DNA from: Clostridia bacterium
Lineage (GTDB): Bacteria; Bacillota; Clostridia; Oscillospirales; CAG-272
Assembly: GCA_017504995.1 (NCBI GenBank)
Contig: JAFVQC010000039.1
Location: forward strand, 1-43,957
Direction of reading: 5' to 3'
DNA: 43,957 nucleotides
The notes under the pieces are model-generated. The model was not told where the DNA came from, made no database searches, and saw only the letters and a list, made by a program, of their open reading frames with translations. Shown piece after piece: positions 8,338 to 16,680 of this stretch; the first letter of the stretch is position 1, and each line of letters opens with the position of its first letter. Made by a program: the position numbers and the translations under genes.

Positions 8338-9329
8338 CGAAGGTTACAATCAAATATGGGAATGGCGGTCTGCCCCAAGGAATCGGGGACGTGTTTGAGA
8401 ATGCGGACAAGACCGATCTTTGCGTATTGGCGGCGGTATTGATGCTCACGCGATCGTCTGATGCCTGTACGGCAACGGAGCTTGCCGCGTCTTTGGGACT
8501 TGCGCAGAGCGAGGTGGACGCATCCTTGAAATTCTGGCGCGGCGCGGGGCTTTTGGGAACGGCAAAGTCCGACGGCGGTACGAAAACCGCGTCGAAGAAA
8601 GCCGATCCCGTCAAGCACGAGACGTCAAAGATGCCGTCGGCGCATCGGAACGGCGCATTGGAGCGAAGCGGCGCGTTGGAGAACTACACCTCGGCAGAGC
8701 TTGCCGATCTGTTGGAAAAGCGCAAGGTTTCCGCGTGGTTTATCGACGAAGCGCAGAGAATTCTCGGCAAGGTGTTCCGCACCTACGACACGGGAATTCT
8801 GGTGGGGATCGTCGATCAGCTTGGCTTTGAGGAGGAGGCGGCGCTTGCCATTCTCGCGTATATTGCGGGAAAAGGCAAAAAGACCCTTCGGTATGCGGAG
8901 CAGGTGGCGCTGACGCTGCACGATGCGGGGATCACCGAAACCGAGGCGGTATTGGACCGTATCAACCGTATGGAGCGCTCGGGCGAGGTGATCGCAAAGA
9001 TTCGCAGTATGTTTGGCGCTTCCGATCGGGAGATGACCGCAACCGAAAAACGGTTGTTTACGACGTGGACTGAAACCTATGCGTACGACGTTGAGGTGAT
9101 TCGGTTGGCGTACGATATTACCGTTGACAGTATTCAGAAGCCCGTACCGAAGTATACCAACAGCATTCTGGAAAAATGGTATACGGAGGGCTTGCGGACG
9201 GCGGATGAGGTCGAACGGTATTTGCGTGAGCAAAAGGACCGCAAGGGAGAAGGGGACTCCTTGGCAAAAAGCTATGATATTGACGATTTCTTTGAGGCGG
9301 CGTTGCAGCGAAGCTTTGAGGAAAACTGA
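8325..9329 (+). CDS. DnaD-domain primosomal protein
   Basis: 334 residues with two domains. The N-terminal winged helix (about 28-85) contains TATELAASLGLAQSEVDASL and the turn FWRGAGLLG. A linker of low complexity follows, then a C-terminal DnaD/DnaB-II domain (about 220-300) with 'W...YAYDVEVIRLAYDITVDS' and 'YTNSILEKWYTEGL', the hallmark YxxxILxxW motif. DnaD takes part in replication initiation and restart by remodelling DNA at the origin. Its neighbour is a DnaI-like helicase loader, which fits that role. The gene overlaps rex. Confidence 0.9.
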   Translation: MGKVTKVTIKYGNGGLPQGIGDVFENADKTDLCVLAAVLMLTRSSDACTATELAASLGLAQSEVDASLKFWRGAGLLGTAKSDGGTKTASKKADPVKHETSKMPSAHRNGALERSGALENYTSAELADLLEKRKVSAWFIDEAQRILGKVFRTYDTGILVGIVDQLGFEEEAALAILAYIAGKGKKTLRYAEQVALTLHDAGITETEAVLDRINRMERSGEVIAKIRSMFGASDREMTATEKRLFTTWTETYAYDVEVIRLAYDITVDSIQKPVPKYTNSILEKWYTEGLRTADEVERYLREQKDRKGEGDSLAKSYDIDDFFEAALQRSFEEN

Positions 9330-9349
9330 GTATAGAGAGGCGAGTTGGT

Positions 9350-10327
9350 ATGAGCTACAACAAAGAGGATTACGTTCGCATCAAGACGGAATTTTCTCAA
9401 AAATACATACGGGCAAGAGAGAGGGCGCAGGCACGAAGAAACGAGCTTCACGCCAAGATCCCCGAGGTGTGGGAGATCGACCGCCTGTTATCGAAAACAG
9501 GCATGGAGATCATGGAAGCCATCACCAAGGGAGGCGTGGATACCGAGAGCAGAATTGCCGCGATCCGTAAGAGGAACGAAGCGCTTCAAGCCAAGCGAGG
9601 CGAGCTGCTTCGCGCGGGCGGTTATCCCGAAACCTATTCGGACGTTCAGTACGAGTGTCGGCGGTGCGGTGACACGGGCTACGTGGATACCGTGATGTGC
9701 GAGTGCATGAAGCGTGCCTTGGTTTTGGCGGGGTACGAATCCTCGGGACTCGGCGGGCTGATCCGAACCCAATCCTTTGACAATTTTTCCTTGGAATATT
9801 ACCGTTCTTCCGATCCTCGGGAATACGAGGCAATGCAACGGTACGTGACGTGGCTGCAACAGTTTGCGGAGCGTTTTGAAAAGGATACCTATCAGAATTG
9901 GTTGCTGGTGGGAGCTACGGGCTTGGGTAAGACCCATTTGTCTACGGCAGTTGCCAAAACCGTGATCGAGAGGGGCTTTGACGTGCTTTACGTCACGGCG
10001 GTGGGAATGCTTGGCGACTTTGAGGCGAAGCGTTTCGGAAACGGCGTGGAGGCGAAGCATGATCTTTCCCGTTATGCCGAGGCGGAGCTTCTTATTATTG
10101 ACGATCTCGGAACGGAAATGACCAATCAGTTTACGCTGTCCTGTCTTTACGATGTGATCAATCAGCGGATCAATCAAAGGCGTTGTACCGTTATCAATAC
10201 CAATTTGTCCTATAAGGAGCTGGAGGCGCGATATAGCGAGAGAATCACCAGCCGCCTGCTGGGTGAATACCGACCCTTGATCTTTAAGGGAACGGATGTT
10301 CGCAGACAGAAGATTAAAAAAGGATAA
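9350..10327 (+). CDS. DnaI/DnaC-type replicative helicase loader (AAA+ ATPase)
   Basis: 325 residues. The N-terminal coiled-coil-like half is followed by a zinc site, CRRCGDTGYV...CEC (about 102-120), which resembles the DnaI zinc domain. The AAA+ part has Walker A GATGLGKTH, Walker B LLIIDDLG and a sensor/arginine-finger region, ERITSRLLGEYRPL. Such proteins load the DnaB-type helicase during initiation. It lies 20 bases after the dnaD-like gene with a ribosome site (AGAGAGGCGAG), giving a rex-dnaD-dnaI operon. A clear terminator follows. Confidence 0.9.
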   Translation: MSYNKEDYVRIKTEFSQKYIRARERAQARRNELHAKIPEVWEIDRLLSKTGMEIMEAITKGGVDTESRIAAIRKRNEALQAKRGELLRAGGYPETYSDVQYECRRCGDTGYVDTVMCECMKRALVLAGYESSGLGGLIRTQSFDNFSLEYYRSSDPREYEAMQRYVTWLQQFAERFEKDTYQNWLLVGATGLGKTHLSTAVAKTVIERGFDVLYVTAVGMLGDFEAKRFGNGVEAKHDLSRYAEAELLIIDDLGTEMTNQFTLSCLYDVINQRINQRRCTVINTNLSYKELEARYSERITSRLLGEYRPLIFKGTDVRRQKIKKG

Positions 10328-10330
10328 GAA

Positions 10331-10365
10331 AACAGCTTTCCGATTTCTTCGGGAAGCTGTTTTTT
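10331..10365 (+). terminator. Intrinsic terminator after the dnaI-like gene
   Basis: An 11-bp stem with one wobble pair (AACAGCTTTCC with GGGAAGCTGTT) runs into TTTTTT. Confidence 0.9.
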
Positions 10366-10377
10366 GAAACAGATCGC

Positions 10378-10406
10378 TTGACAAAAAAAGGGATTTGCGG
10401 TACAAT
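10378..10406 (+). promoter_or_regulatory. Sigma-A promoter of the metallophosphoesterase gene
   Basis: TTGACA (10378-10383), a 17-base spacer and TACAAT (10401-10406). Confidence 0.85.
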
Positions 10407-10438
10407 AGGATTATGGTATCGAGTGAAAGGAAAGTAGC

Positions 10439-11203
10439 ATGAAAAAGACGGTTTATACCCTGCCGCAGGGTAGGTTCCCAAAGCCTCTTCGTATGGCGCT
10501 GGTATCCGATCTCCACGGAGGCGATCCCGCGCCCGTATTGCGGGTGTTGGAGGAGGAAAAGCCCGACTATATTCTGATGCCGGGGGATATTTTTGAGCGA
10601 CTGGACGGGGCGGAGGACGAAGAACACGAGAATGCCTTGGCGTTGCTTCGGGGGGCGGCGCGGATCGCGCCTACCTTTTATTCCACGGGCAATCACGAGG
10701 ACGGCGGCGTGCGGTCCTGGAGTCCCGTGTGGCGCATCGCGGTGAAAAAAAGAGAATATGCGAAAAAGGATCTGAACGCAATCGCGCAAGCGGGTGTTAC
10801 CTTCCTTGAGGATTCCTTCGTTTTGAAGGACGGGCTTGCCTTTGGCGGACTTTGCTCGGGCTTGATCAACGAGGGCAGAGCGCCCAAGGTAGAGTGGCTT
10901 ACGGAGTTTTGTCGGGTAGACGCGCCTCGGATTCTGCTGTGCCATCACCCCGAATATTACGAGCCGTATCTGAGGGAGCTGCCCATCGATCTGATCGTCA
11001 GCGGTCACGCCCACGGCGGTCAATGGCGATTGTTCGGACGGGGTGTATTTGCGCCTGGGCAGGGGATATTCCCCAAATATACCGCGGGCGTGGCGGAGGA
11101 TCGCTTCGTGATCAGCACGGGCTTGAAAAAATCGGGGAAAATTCCTCGGATCTTCAACGAGCCGGAGATCGTAATCATTCAAATAAAAAACGAAAAGCAA
11201 TAA
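10439..11203 (+). CDS. Calcineurin-like metallophosphoesterase (YkuE/YaeI type)
   Basis: 254 residues. The five metal-binding blocks appear in order: SDLHG, MPGDIF, TGNHED, CHHPE and SGHAHGGQW. That set, and the GQWRLFGRG continuation, is typical of the YkuE/YaeI branch, which hydrolyses phosphodiesters such as UDP-2,3-diacylglucosamine or lipid-linked substrates. The substrate here is unknown. There is no signal peptide or N-terminal TM anchor, unlike many relatives, so it looks cytoplasmic. AAAGGAAAG precedes the ATG. The following TIM-barrel gene is 12 bases away and probably co-transcribed. Confidence 0.85.
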   Translation: MKKTVYTLPQGRFPKPLRMALVSDLHGGDPAPVLRVLEEEKPDYILMPGDIFERLDGAEDEEHENALALLRGAARIAPTFYSTGNHEDGGVRSWSPVWRIAVKKREYAKKDLNAIAQAGVTFLEDSFVLKDGLAFGGLCSGLINEGRAPKVEWLTEFCRVDAPRILLCHHPEYYEPYLRELPIDLIVSGHAHGGQWRLFGRGVFAPGQGIFPKYTAGVAEDRFVISTGLKKSGKIPRIFNEPEIVIIQIKNEKQ

Positions 11204-11215
11204 AGGAGCCTCGAC

Positions 11216-12046
11216 ATGAAGGAATGGAAGTTAGGGATCAATATCGGCGGCGGTCTTGCCGCTACCGAAAAGGAAATGATCCGTTACGCGGCGGCGGCAG
11301 GCTTTGACGCTTGCTTTACCAATTGGAAGCCCGATTTTGACGCAGAGGGGCTTGCCGAGGAGATCGCCAAGGCGGGTCTTATCTATCAGTCGATTCACGG
11401 ACCCTTTCGTTCGGTAGAGAAGCTGTGGGACGAAGGAGACGAGGGCGACGCGTATACAGACGTGCTTCTTCAGTGCTTGCGGGATTGCAAGGCATCTGAC
11501 GTGCCGATCATGATCGTTCACCCGATCAAGGGAATGGATCGTCACACCCCGCGCGAGCCGGGGCTTGTTCGCTTTGCCCGTTTGGTGGAGGAAGCGGAAA
11601 GGCTTGGTGTGAAGCTTGCCTTTGAAAACGTGGAGGGGATCGAATATCTTCACACCGTGATGGAACGCTTCGGCGATTCCTCTGCCGTCGGCTTTTGCTG
11701 GGATACGGGACACGAGATGTGCTATAATTTCAGTGAGGACGTGATGGCGCGCTACGGCAACAAGCTGATCGCGACGCATTTCAACGATAACCTCGGCATG
11801 ACCGATCCCAAGGAGGTAACCTGGCTTGACGACGCTCATTTGTTTCCCTTTGACGGCATTGCCGATTGGCAGGGGATCATGGATCGCATTGCCCGTGACG
11901 GCTACGACGGGATTCTTACCTTTGAGTTGACATCAAAGAGTAAACCCGGCAAGAACACCCACGATCAGTACGCCGCGTGGACGCCCGAGGAATATTTCCG
12001 ACAGGCCTACGAGCGTGCGCGCCGCGTTGCCGCGCTGTCGAAATAA
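11216..12046 (+). CDS. Sugar phosphate isomerase/epimerase-like TIM barrel protein
   Basis: 276 residues of the xylose-isomerase-like (AP endonuclease family 2) barrel. Visible motifs are SIHGPF, MIVHP, LAFENVEG followed by E...YL, FCWDTGHEM and IATHFNDN, which together supply the metal ligands (Glu, Asp, His, His, Glu) expected in this fold, ending with ILTFEL. Members isomerise or epimerise sugars and polyols; the substrate cannot be told from sequence. AAGGAG lies upstream of the ATG, and a strong terminator follows the stop. Confidence 0.85.
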   Translation: MKEWKLGINIGGGLAATEKEMIRYAAAAGFDACFTNWKPDFDAEGLAEEIAKAGLIYQSIHGPFRSVEKLWDEGDEGDAYTDVLLQCLRDCKASDVPIMIVHPIKGMDRHTPREPGLVRFARLVEEAERLGVKLAFENVEGIEYLHTVMERFGDSSAVGFCWDTGHEMCYNFSEDVMARYGNKLIATHFNDNLGMTDPKEVTWLDDAHLFPFDGIADWQGIMDRIARDGYDGILTFELTSKSKPGKNTHDQYAAWTPEEYFRQAYERARRVAALSK

Positions 12047-12086
12047 AAGAAAAAGGGCTATTGATATTGGATCAAACGATAAAAAT

Positions 12087-12119
12087 ACGGCATCCTGCTT
12101 TTAGGATGCCGTGTTTTTA
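12087..12119 (+). terminator. Intrinsic terminator after the TIM-barrel gene
   Basis: A perfect 10-bp stem (ACGGCATCCT with AGGATGCCGT) with a 6-base loop is followed by GTTTTTAT. Confidence 0.9.
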
Positions 12120-12131
12120 TTGTGAAACGAA

Positions 12132-12496
12132 AACCACCAGCAGTGCTGGTGGTTCGGGAAAGCTTTAGCTTTGCTCGGATTATTTATCCGAGCGAAGCGA
12201 GGAATCAAGTAGCCTTCCCCAGCGGGGTCTTGCCACAAGTGGCGTCGAGTTTTGCAAGCAAAACATCGAGGGGGACCGCTTGCGGTGGATGAGGAGAAGG
12301 GGAGCTTGATACACAAACGGTGATCTCCTCATCCGTCGGCTTCGCCGCCACCTTCCCCATGGGGGAAGGCTTAAAGTTAGTTGCCACATCTGTGGCGGTA
12401 GGGCGACTGCCGCAAGTGGCAGAAAATTCGACGAGCCTATAGGCTCAGCGTGTGGAATGCCCCAAGGGGGCTTGTGCAAGCCACCAGCACGGCTGG
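12132..12496. repeat. Noncoding field of more than ten short palindromes
   Basis: Nearly every part of this 365-base stretch can fold into a small hairpin. Examples are AACCACCAGCA/TGCTGGTGGTT (12132-12154), AAAGCT/AGCTTT (12159-12172), CTCGGAT/ATCCGAG (12174-12192), GGCTTCGCC (12338-12346), CCTTCCCC/GGGGAAGG (12351-12369), GCCACATCTGTGGC (12383-12396), GAGCCTATAGGCTC (12433-12446) and CCAGC/GCTGG (12484-12496). CCACCAGCA occurs at both ends. The piece TCATCCGTCGGCTTCGCC followed by CCTTCCCC looks like a dispersed intergenic repeat I associate with gut Clostridia genomes. Open frames here have no ribosome sites and are not believed. Confidence 0.8.
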
Positions 12497-12499
12497 GGG

Positions 12500-13303
12500 T
12501 CATGACTTGAGTTCATTGCGATTGGGTTTTGCGGAAAGCATCACCGCGATCTGCGTAAGGAAACAGATCGTTGCCACGGTTACGATCAACGCTCCGTGGA
12601 CGGGGAGCAGTCCCGCGTGCCAAAGATAGAGCGTATATCCAAACGGAATCAAAGAAAGAATTGCCGTGAGGAAGGGAAGCTCTTTGAGGAGCAATGCGAG
12701 AATGGCAAGAACGCCAAAGAAAATGGCAACCCGAAGAAAGACATCGGTATCCGCATCCTTCGGCATGGAGTAGACGATGACCTTTTCAAAGTAATTCAAG
12801 GTCTCTTCTTTCGACCGCGCCGCAAGCGCGCCGATGGAACGGAAGATATACAGAGGAACGGCGCTTGCCATCAGCGAGGAGAAGAAGGCGGCAAGGGCGC
12901 TTTGCCACCGCGCGCCTCGCTTGTCCGCAAGCATACAGTCAGCCAGCGAGCCGATGGCGTGTAACGCTCCGAGAACGACGTACATCATCGGATACTCGTA
13001 GAGCTGCTTTGCCATGAGTTGATGGATCGTTGCCAGTACGGGCAGGATCGACACCGCAAAGGAAATCGCGGGAAGCTTTTTGAATAGCAACGAGACGGCA
13101 AAGGAGACGGCGAAGAAAAGCCCCAAGGTCAGATACATGGAATAATCGCGCTGGGAATCTCCTTTTAAGAAAAGTTTGAGCTTTTCGGTCAGGGAAATAT
13201 CGTTTGATGGGGTGAAAGCCATCAATTGAATCAAGGCGTAGAGCCATGCCGAAAGGGCGGCAAAGATCGCGCAGCCGTTGGTAAATCGTTTGAAATAACT
13301 CAC
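12500..13303 (-). CDS. Polytopic membrane protein of unknown function
   Basis: 267 residues from a GTG start at 13303, which has AAGGAG six bases upstream. The frame is open to 13396, but that extension crosses the promoter. About seven to eight hydrophobic segments are present, and a middle loop with RSKEETLNYFEKVIVYSMPKD lies between them. No family recognised. The gene is monocistronic with its own promoter, divergent from galK, and its stop codon abuts the palindrome field. Confidence 0.75.
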   Translation of the reverse strand: MSYFKRFTNGCAIFAALSAWLYALIQLMAFTPSNDISLTEKLKLFLKGDSQRDYSMYLTLGLFFAVSFAVSLLFKKLPAISFAVSILPVLATIHQLMAKQLYEYPMMYVVLGALHAIGSLADCMLADKRGARWQSALAAFFSSLMASAVPLYIFRSIGALAARSKEETLNYFEKVIVYSMPKDADTDVFLRVAIFFGVLAILALLLKELPFLTAILSLIPFGYTLYLWHAGLLPVHGALIVTVATICFLTQIAVMLSAKPNRNELKS

Positions 13304-13354
13304 GAGATGCTCCTTTTTGAGGGATAAGTCGGGGATCGTATCGATCCGTATTTT

Positions 13355-13383
13355 ATTATAGTATATTTTTTGATTTTTTTCAA
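13355..13383 (-). promoter_or_regulatory. Promoter of the membrane protein gene at 12500-13303
   Basis: On the minus strand TTGAAA (13378-13383), 17 bases, TATAAT (13355-13360). Confidence 0.85.
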
Positions 13384-13424
13384 GGGAAACACACAAAAAA
13401 ATGTAAATAAATTCAAAAAAGCTC

Positions 13425-13453
13425 TTGCAGTTGTCACGGGGAAATGTTATAAT
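13425..13453 (+). promoter_or_regulatory. Promoter of galK
   Basis: TTGCAG (13425-13430), 17 bases, TATAAT (13448-13453). It lies back to back with the divergent promoter. Confidence 0.75.
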
Positions 13454-13490
13454 AAGAGCATGAAGCTTGATTTCTTTGGAGGTCCATATT

Positions 13491-14774
13491 ATGAATACGA
13501 AACAGTTGAAGGCGCATATCGCCGCAGGCGGCTTGAATGACGTTTTTACTCATCTTTACGGTGAGACGGCAGTGGAGTCGCAAAAGACTCGTTACAGCAA
13601 GGCAATCGACGAATTTGCTACCCTTTACGGCGAAGATCGAGAGATCACGCTGTATTCCGTAGCGGGGCGAAGCGAGCTTTCGGGTAACCATACCGATCAC
13701 AATCACGGCTGCGTGATCGCCGCGTCCATCGATCTGGATATCATTGCGGTTGCGGCAAAGCGGAACGACACCACGATTCGTATCAAGAGTGAGGGCTTTC
13801 CCGAGGATTCGGTGAACTATGAGGCTTACGACTCGCCCATTTCCGAAAAATTCGGTACGTCCGAATCCATCGTTGCGGGTATGTGCGCGGGATTCCGTAA
13901 GGACGGTTATTCCGTCGGCGGCTTTGATGCCTATACTACCTCAAGCGTCCTGAAGGGATCGGGACTTTCTTCCTCGGCGGCGTTTGAGGATATGGTGGGA
14001 AATATTCTGAGTCATTTATATAACGGCGGCAAGGTGGATAACGTCAAGATCGCTATGCTTGCGCAGTACGCCGAGAACGTATTCTTCGGCAAGCCCTGTG
14101 GACTGATGGATCAGGTGGCTTGCGCGGTCGGGGGCATCGTTGCCATTGATTTCAAGGACCCCCAAGCACCCGTGATCGACAAGGTGGATTTTGATATTAC
14201 CGAGCAGGGATACAACCTCTGTATTGTCAATACGGGGGGCAACCATGCGGATCTGACCGACGATTACGCTTCCGTTCCCGCGGAAATGAAGGCGGTTGCG
14301 GCGCATTTCGGCAAGGCGGTCCTGCGGGAGATAGAGGAGAGCGCATTGATAGAAGCGATCCCCGCGCTTCGCGAGACGGTAGGAGATCGGGCTGTGCTTC
14401 GCGCCCTTCATTTCATGAATGAAAACAAGAGAGTGGCAAAGCAGAAGGACGCGCTGACAAGGGGCGACTTGGACGGCTTCTTCTCGGAGGTTCTGGCATC
14501 GGGCAGATCCTCGTTCTGCTATCTGCAAAACGTATATACCACCAAAAACCTTTCCGAGCAGGGACTGTCGCTGGCGCTTTGTCTGGCGGACGGTTATCTC
14601 GCGGGCAAACGGGCGGCGTGGCGTGTCCACGGCGGCGGCTTTGCCGGAACGATTCAGGCGTTCGTTCCTACCGCCGAGGTGGACGGCTTCCGTCGGGTTA
14701 TGGATTCGGTATTCGGAGAAGGAAAGTGTATCGTGCTTCGGATTCGTCCCGAAGGCGCGCTGAAAATCTTTTGA
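13491..14774 (+). CDS. galK: Galactokinase (GHMP kinase)
   Basis: 427 residues; phosphorylates galactose at C1 in the Leloir pathway. The galactokinase signature GRSELSGNHTDHNHG spans about residues 59-73, where the usual form is GRxNLIGEHTDYN. The GHMP phosphate loop is KGSGLSSSAAFE, the catalytic-base region GKPCGLMDQ, and the third GHMP motif HGGGFAGTIQAF. Replacement of the glutamate in 'GEHTDY' by Asn is unusual. GGAGG stands 8 bases before the ATG at 13491. galT and galE are not in the window; a GH2 beta-galactosidase and GPH transporter lie 20 kb away. The first gene of a probable operon with the following three. Confidence 0.9.
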   Translation: MNTKQLKAHIAAGGLNDVFTHLYGETAVESQKTRYSKAIDEFATLYGEDREITLYSVAGRSELSGNHTDHNHGCVIAASIDLDIIAVAAKRNDTTIRIKSEGFPEDSVNYEAYDSPISEKFGTSESIVAGMCAGFRKDGYSVGGFDAYTTSSVLKGSGLSSSAAFEDMVGNILSHLYNGGKVDNVKIAMLAQYAENVFFGKPCGLMDQVACAVGGIVAIDFKDPQAPVIDKVDFDITEQGYNLCIVNTGGNHADLTDDYASVPAEMKAVAAHFGKAVLREIEESALIEAIPALRETVGDRAVLRALHFMNENKRVAKQKDALTRGDLDGFFSEVLASGRSSFCYLQNVYTTKNLSEQGLSLALCLADGYLAGKRAAWRVHGGGFAGTIQAFVPTAEVDGFRRVMDSVFGEGKCIVLRIRPEGALKIF

Positions 14775-14786
14775 CGGAGGAGACGT

Positions 14787-15203
14787 GTGAAAAATCTTCA
14801 AACCCAAGGCGAGGGAAATGAGCAGAAGAAGCCAAGCCGCAAAGCGGTCGTTCGTTTGATTTTACTTATCGTCGTGACTGCGACCGTGTTCGGCGTATAT
14901 CGGTTTTTGATGGGCTATCCTTATTTTGAGGTCGTCCTCGCCGTTTACATGATTTTGGCGACCGCGTTTTTGTTGTCGTACGTGATCTATAATCGCGGAC
15001 TGTCGAGAAAGGGAATTACGGCGGATATGCTGCCTGTGGAGTGGAGCGACGAGGAGAAAAAAGAATTTATCGCCGACGGTAAGCGGCGGCAGGATCGCTC
15101 ACGGTGGTTGCTCATTCCGATCTTTGCCTTCTTTTTCACCTTCGCCATGGATATTATGGAGTTGTTCGTGATCCCGTTTTTTGCGGAACTGTTTACGAAG
15201 TAG
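14787..15203 (+). CDS. Small three-TM membrane protein
   Basis: 138 residues from GTG at 14787, with GGAGG six bases upstream. A basic cytoplasmic N-terminus precedes two close TM helices (about 22-42 and 47-67). A charged loop (DEEKKEFIADGKRRQDRSR) and a third TM (about 106-130) follow. No family recognised, though small membrane proteins with this layout often sit next to the walJ-rlmH pair in Clostridia as I recall it. It starts 12 bases after galK and ends 8 bases before the MBL gene. Confidence 0.75.
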   Translation: MKNLQTQGEGNEQKKPSRKAVVRLILLIVVTATVFGVYRFLMGYPYFEVVLAVYMILATAFLLSYVIYNRGLSRKGITADMLPVEWSDEEKKEFIADGKRRQDRSRWLLIPIFAFFFTFAMDIMELFVIPFFAELFTK

Positions 15204-15211
15204 GAAAACGA

Positions 15212-15997
15212 ATGAAACATTGCAGAATTGTAGCACTATATTCGGGGTCGGGAGGAAATTCCGTCTATATCCGAGTGGGGGAGACCGCCATTTTGATCGA
15301 CGCGGGCAAAAGCACGAGAACCCTTTGCCATTCCTTGACCGAGATCGGCGCGGACCTCTCGGAGATCGACGCGATCTTCGTGACTCACGATCACCACGAT
15401 CACGTGTCGGCGCTGGAGGTTCTTTCCAAAAAAAGACCGATCCCCATTCATATGACGAATACGTCCGCGGCGGTGTTTGACCGTTACTGTGACAGTCCCG
15501 TTCATCAAAGTCTCGTCCGTCACGACACCGAATACGAGGTGACGGTGGGGGAGATGACCGTTCGTTCCTTCCGCACGCCTCACGACAGCCGTATGAGCGT
15601 TGGATATCGGATCGAGTTTTCGGATGAGGACGGGATTCACGCCTTTGGGGTGGCAACCGATATCGGATACGTGTCGGAGAAAATACGGCAGGGGCTTTTC
15701 GGTTGCGAGGCGGTGGTGCTGGAATCCAACCACGACGAGGAAATGCTGATGAAGGGTCCCTATCCCTACGAGCTGAAAAAGCGGATTCGCTCCAATCGCG
15801 GGCATTTGTCCAACGCGGACAGTGCGGCGTTTGCGGCGGAGCTGGCGCAGGGAGGTACAAGAGCCTTTCTCTTGGCGCACCTGAGCGAGGAAAACAATGA
15901 GCCGACGCTGGCGCTGGAGGAAGCAACGTGTGCCGTTTCCGATCCTACGGTTCGGATCGTGGTGGCGTCCCCCGATTGTCCCACCGAGCTGTTATAG
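15212..15997 (+). CDS. MBL-fold hydrolase of the YycJ/WalJ family
   Basis: 261 residues. The start resembles the family consensus (YSGSGGNSVYI). The metallo-beta-lactamase motif THDHHDH is at about residues 68-74, with further metal ligands in TPHDS, TDIG and LLAHLSEENN. YycJ/WalJ proteins are predicted single- or double-strand DNA exonucleases linked in Firmicutes to cell-wall signalling and repair. Here walKR is absent, but rlmH is the immediate downstream neighbour, a conserved pairing. ATG at 15212 has AGGAAAAC upstream. Confidence 0.85.
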   Translation: MKHCRIVALYSGSGGNSVYIRVGETAILIDAGKSTRTLCHSLTEIGADLSEIDAIFVTHDHHDHVSALEVLSKKRPIPIHMTNTSAAVFDRYCDSPVHQSLVRHDTEYEVTVGEMTVRSFRTPHDSRMSVGYRIEFSDEDGIHAFGVATDIGYVSEKIRQGLFGCEAVVLESNHDEEMLMKGPYPYELKKRIRSNRGHLSNADSAAFAAELAQGGTRAFLLAHLSEENNEPTLALEEATCAVSDPTVRIVVASPDCPTELL

Positions 15998-16016
15998 ACG
16001 GAAAAGGAGAAGAAAA

Positions 16017-16496
16017 ATGATCGGAGTGAAGCTGATTACCCTCGGCACGCTGAAGGAAGCCTATTGGCGGGACGCGGCGGCAGAGTATGAAAAGCGGCTG
16101 GGCGCGTTTTGCCGATTGGAGATCGTTCAACTGAAGGAAGAACGGTTGTCGGAAAATCCCACGGAGGGAGAGATCCGTCAAGCGCTGGAAAGGGAAGCGG
16201 AGAAGATCTTCGCGCAGATCCCCCCCAAGGCGTATCGCATCGCTCTGTGCGTGGAGGGGAAACAGCTTTCCTCGGAGGAATTGGCAGAACGGCTGGATCG
16301 GATCGGGGAATCCCACGGAGAGGTTTGCCTCATCATCGGAAGCTCCTTTGGACTTTCGGATTCGGTGAAGCAGGCGTGTCAAATGAAATTGTCCGTGTCA
16401 AGGCTGACCTTTCCTCACCAGCTGATGCGCGTGCTTCTCTTGGAAACGGTGTATCGGAGCTTCCATATTTTGAGGGGAACGAGATACCATAAGTAA
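16017..16496 (+). CDS. rlmH: 23S rRNA pseudouridine-1915 N3-methyltransferase RlmH
   Basis: 159 residues, exactly the usual size. SPOUT-class methyltransferase with the knot signature: GSSFGLSDSVK, then KLSVSRLTFPHQLMRVLLLE and the terminal YRSFHILRGTRYHK. Methylates pseudouridine 1915 in helix 69 of 23S rRNA. AAGGAG precedes the ATG at 16017. It is the last gene of the galK run. Confidence 0.95.
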   Translation: MIGVKLITLGTLKEAYWRDAAAEYEKRLGAFCRLEIVQLKEERLSENPTEGEIRQALEREAEKIFAQIPPKAYRIALCVEGKQLSSEELAERLDRIGESHGEVCLIIGSSFGLSDSVKQACQMKLSVSRLTFPHQLMRVLLLETVYRSFHILRGTRYHK

Positions 16497-16595
16497 AAAA
16501 CGTGAAAAAATTTACATTTTCGGACGACAGTAGCCGTACGCTTTTGTCGAATACGGAAAAAATGCAAAAAAATTGAAGAAGTAAGAAAAAAACTC

Positions 16596-16624
16596 TTGCC
16601 GTTTTTTGCGGATTGTGATAAAAT
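16596..16624 (+). promoter_or_regulatory. Promoter of guaA
   Basis: TTGCCG (16596-16601), 17 bases, TAAAAT (16619-16624). The leader to the ATG at 16681 is only about 50 bases, and I see no purine riboswitch core. Confidence 0.7.
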
Positions 16625-16680
16625 ATTTGGTGTAAAATAGAATTGCGGCATGAAATTTTAAAAAATCAGGAGGATCCATT

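Noticed and set aside
9488-11200. 570-residue open frame on the minus strand
   Set aside because: It spans the opposite strand of the dnaI-like and metallophosphoesterase genes, including their terminator and promoter, and has no protein-like pattern or ribosome site.
12180-12503. 107-residue open frame in the palindrome field
   Set aside because: It is made of hairpin repeats, has no ribosome site and shows no protein-like features.
16497-16680. Frameshifted remnant of the missing GuaA glutaminase domain
   Set aside because: The stretch is only 184 bases, AT-rich, holds the guaA promoter and shows no glutaminase motif in any frame.
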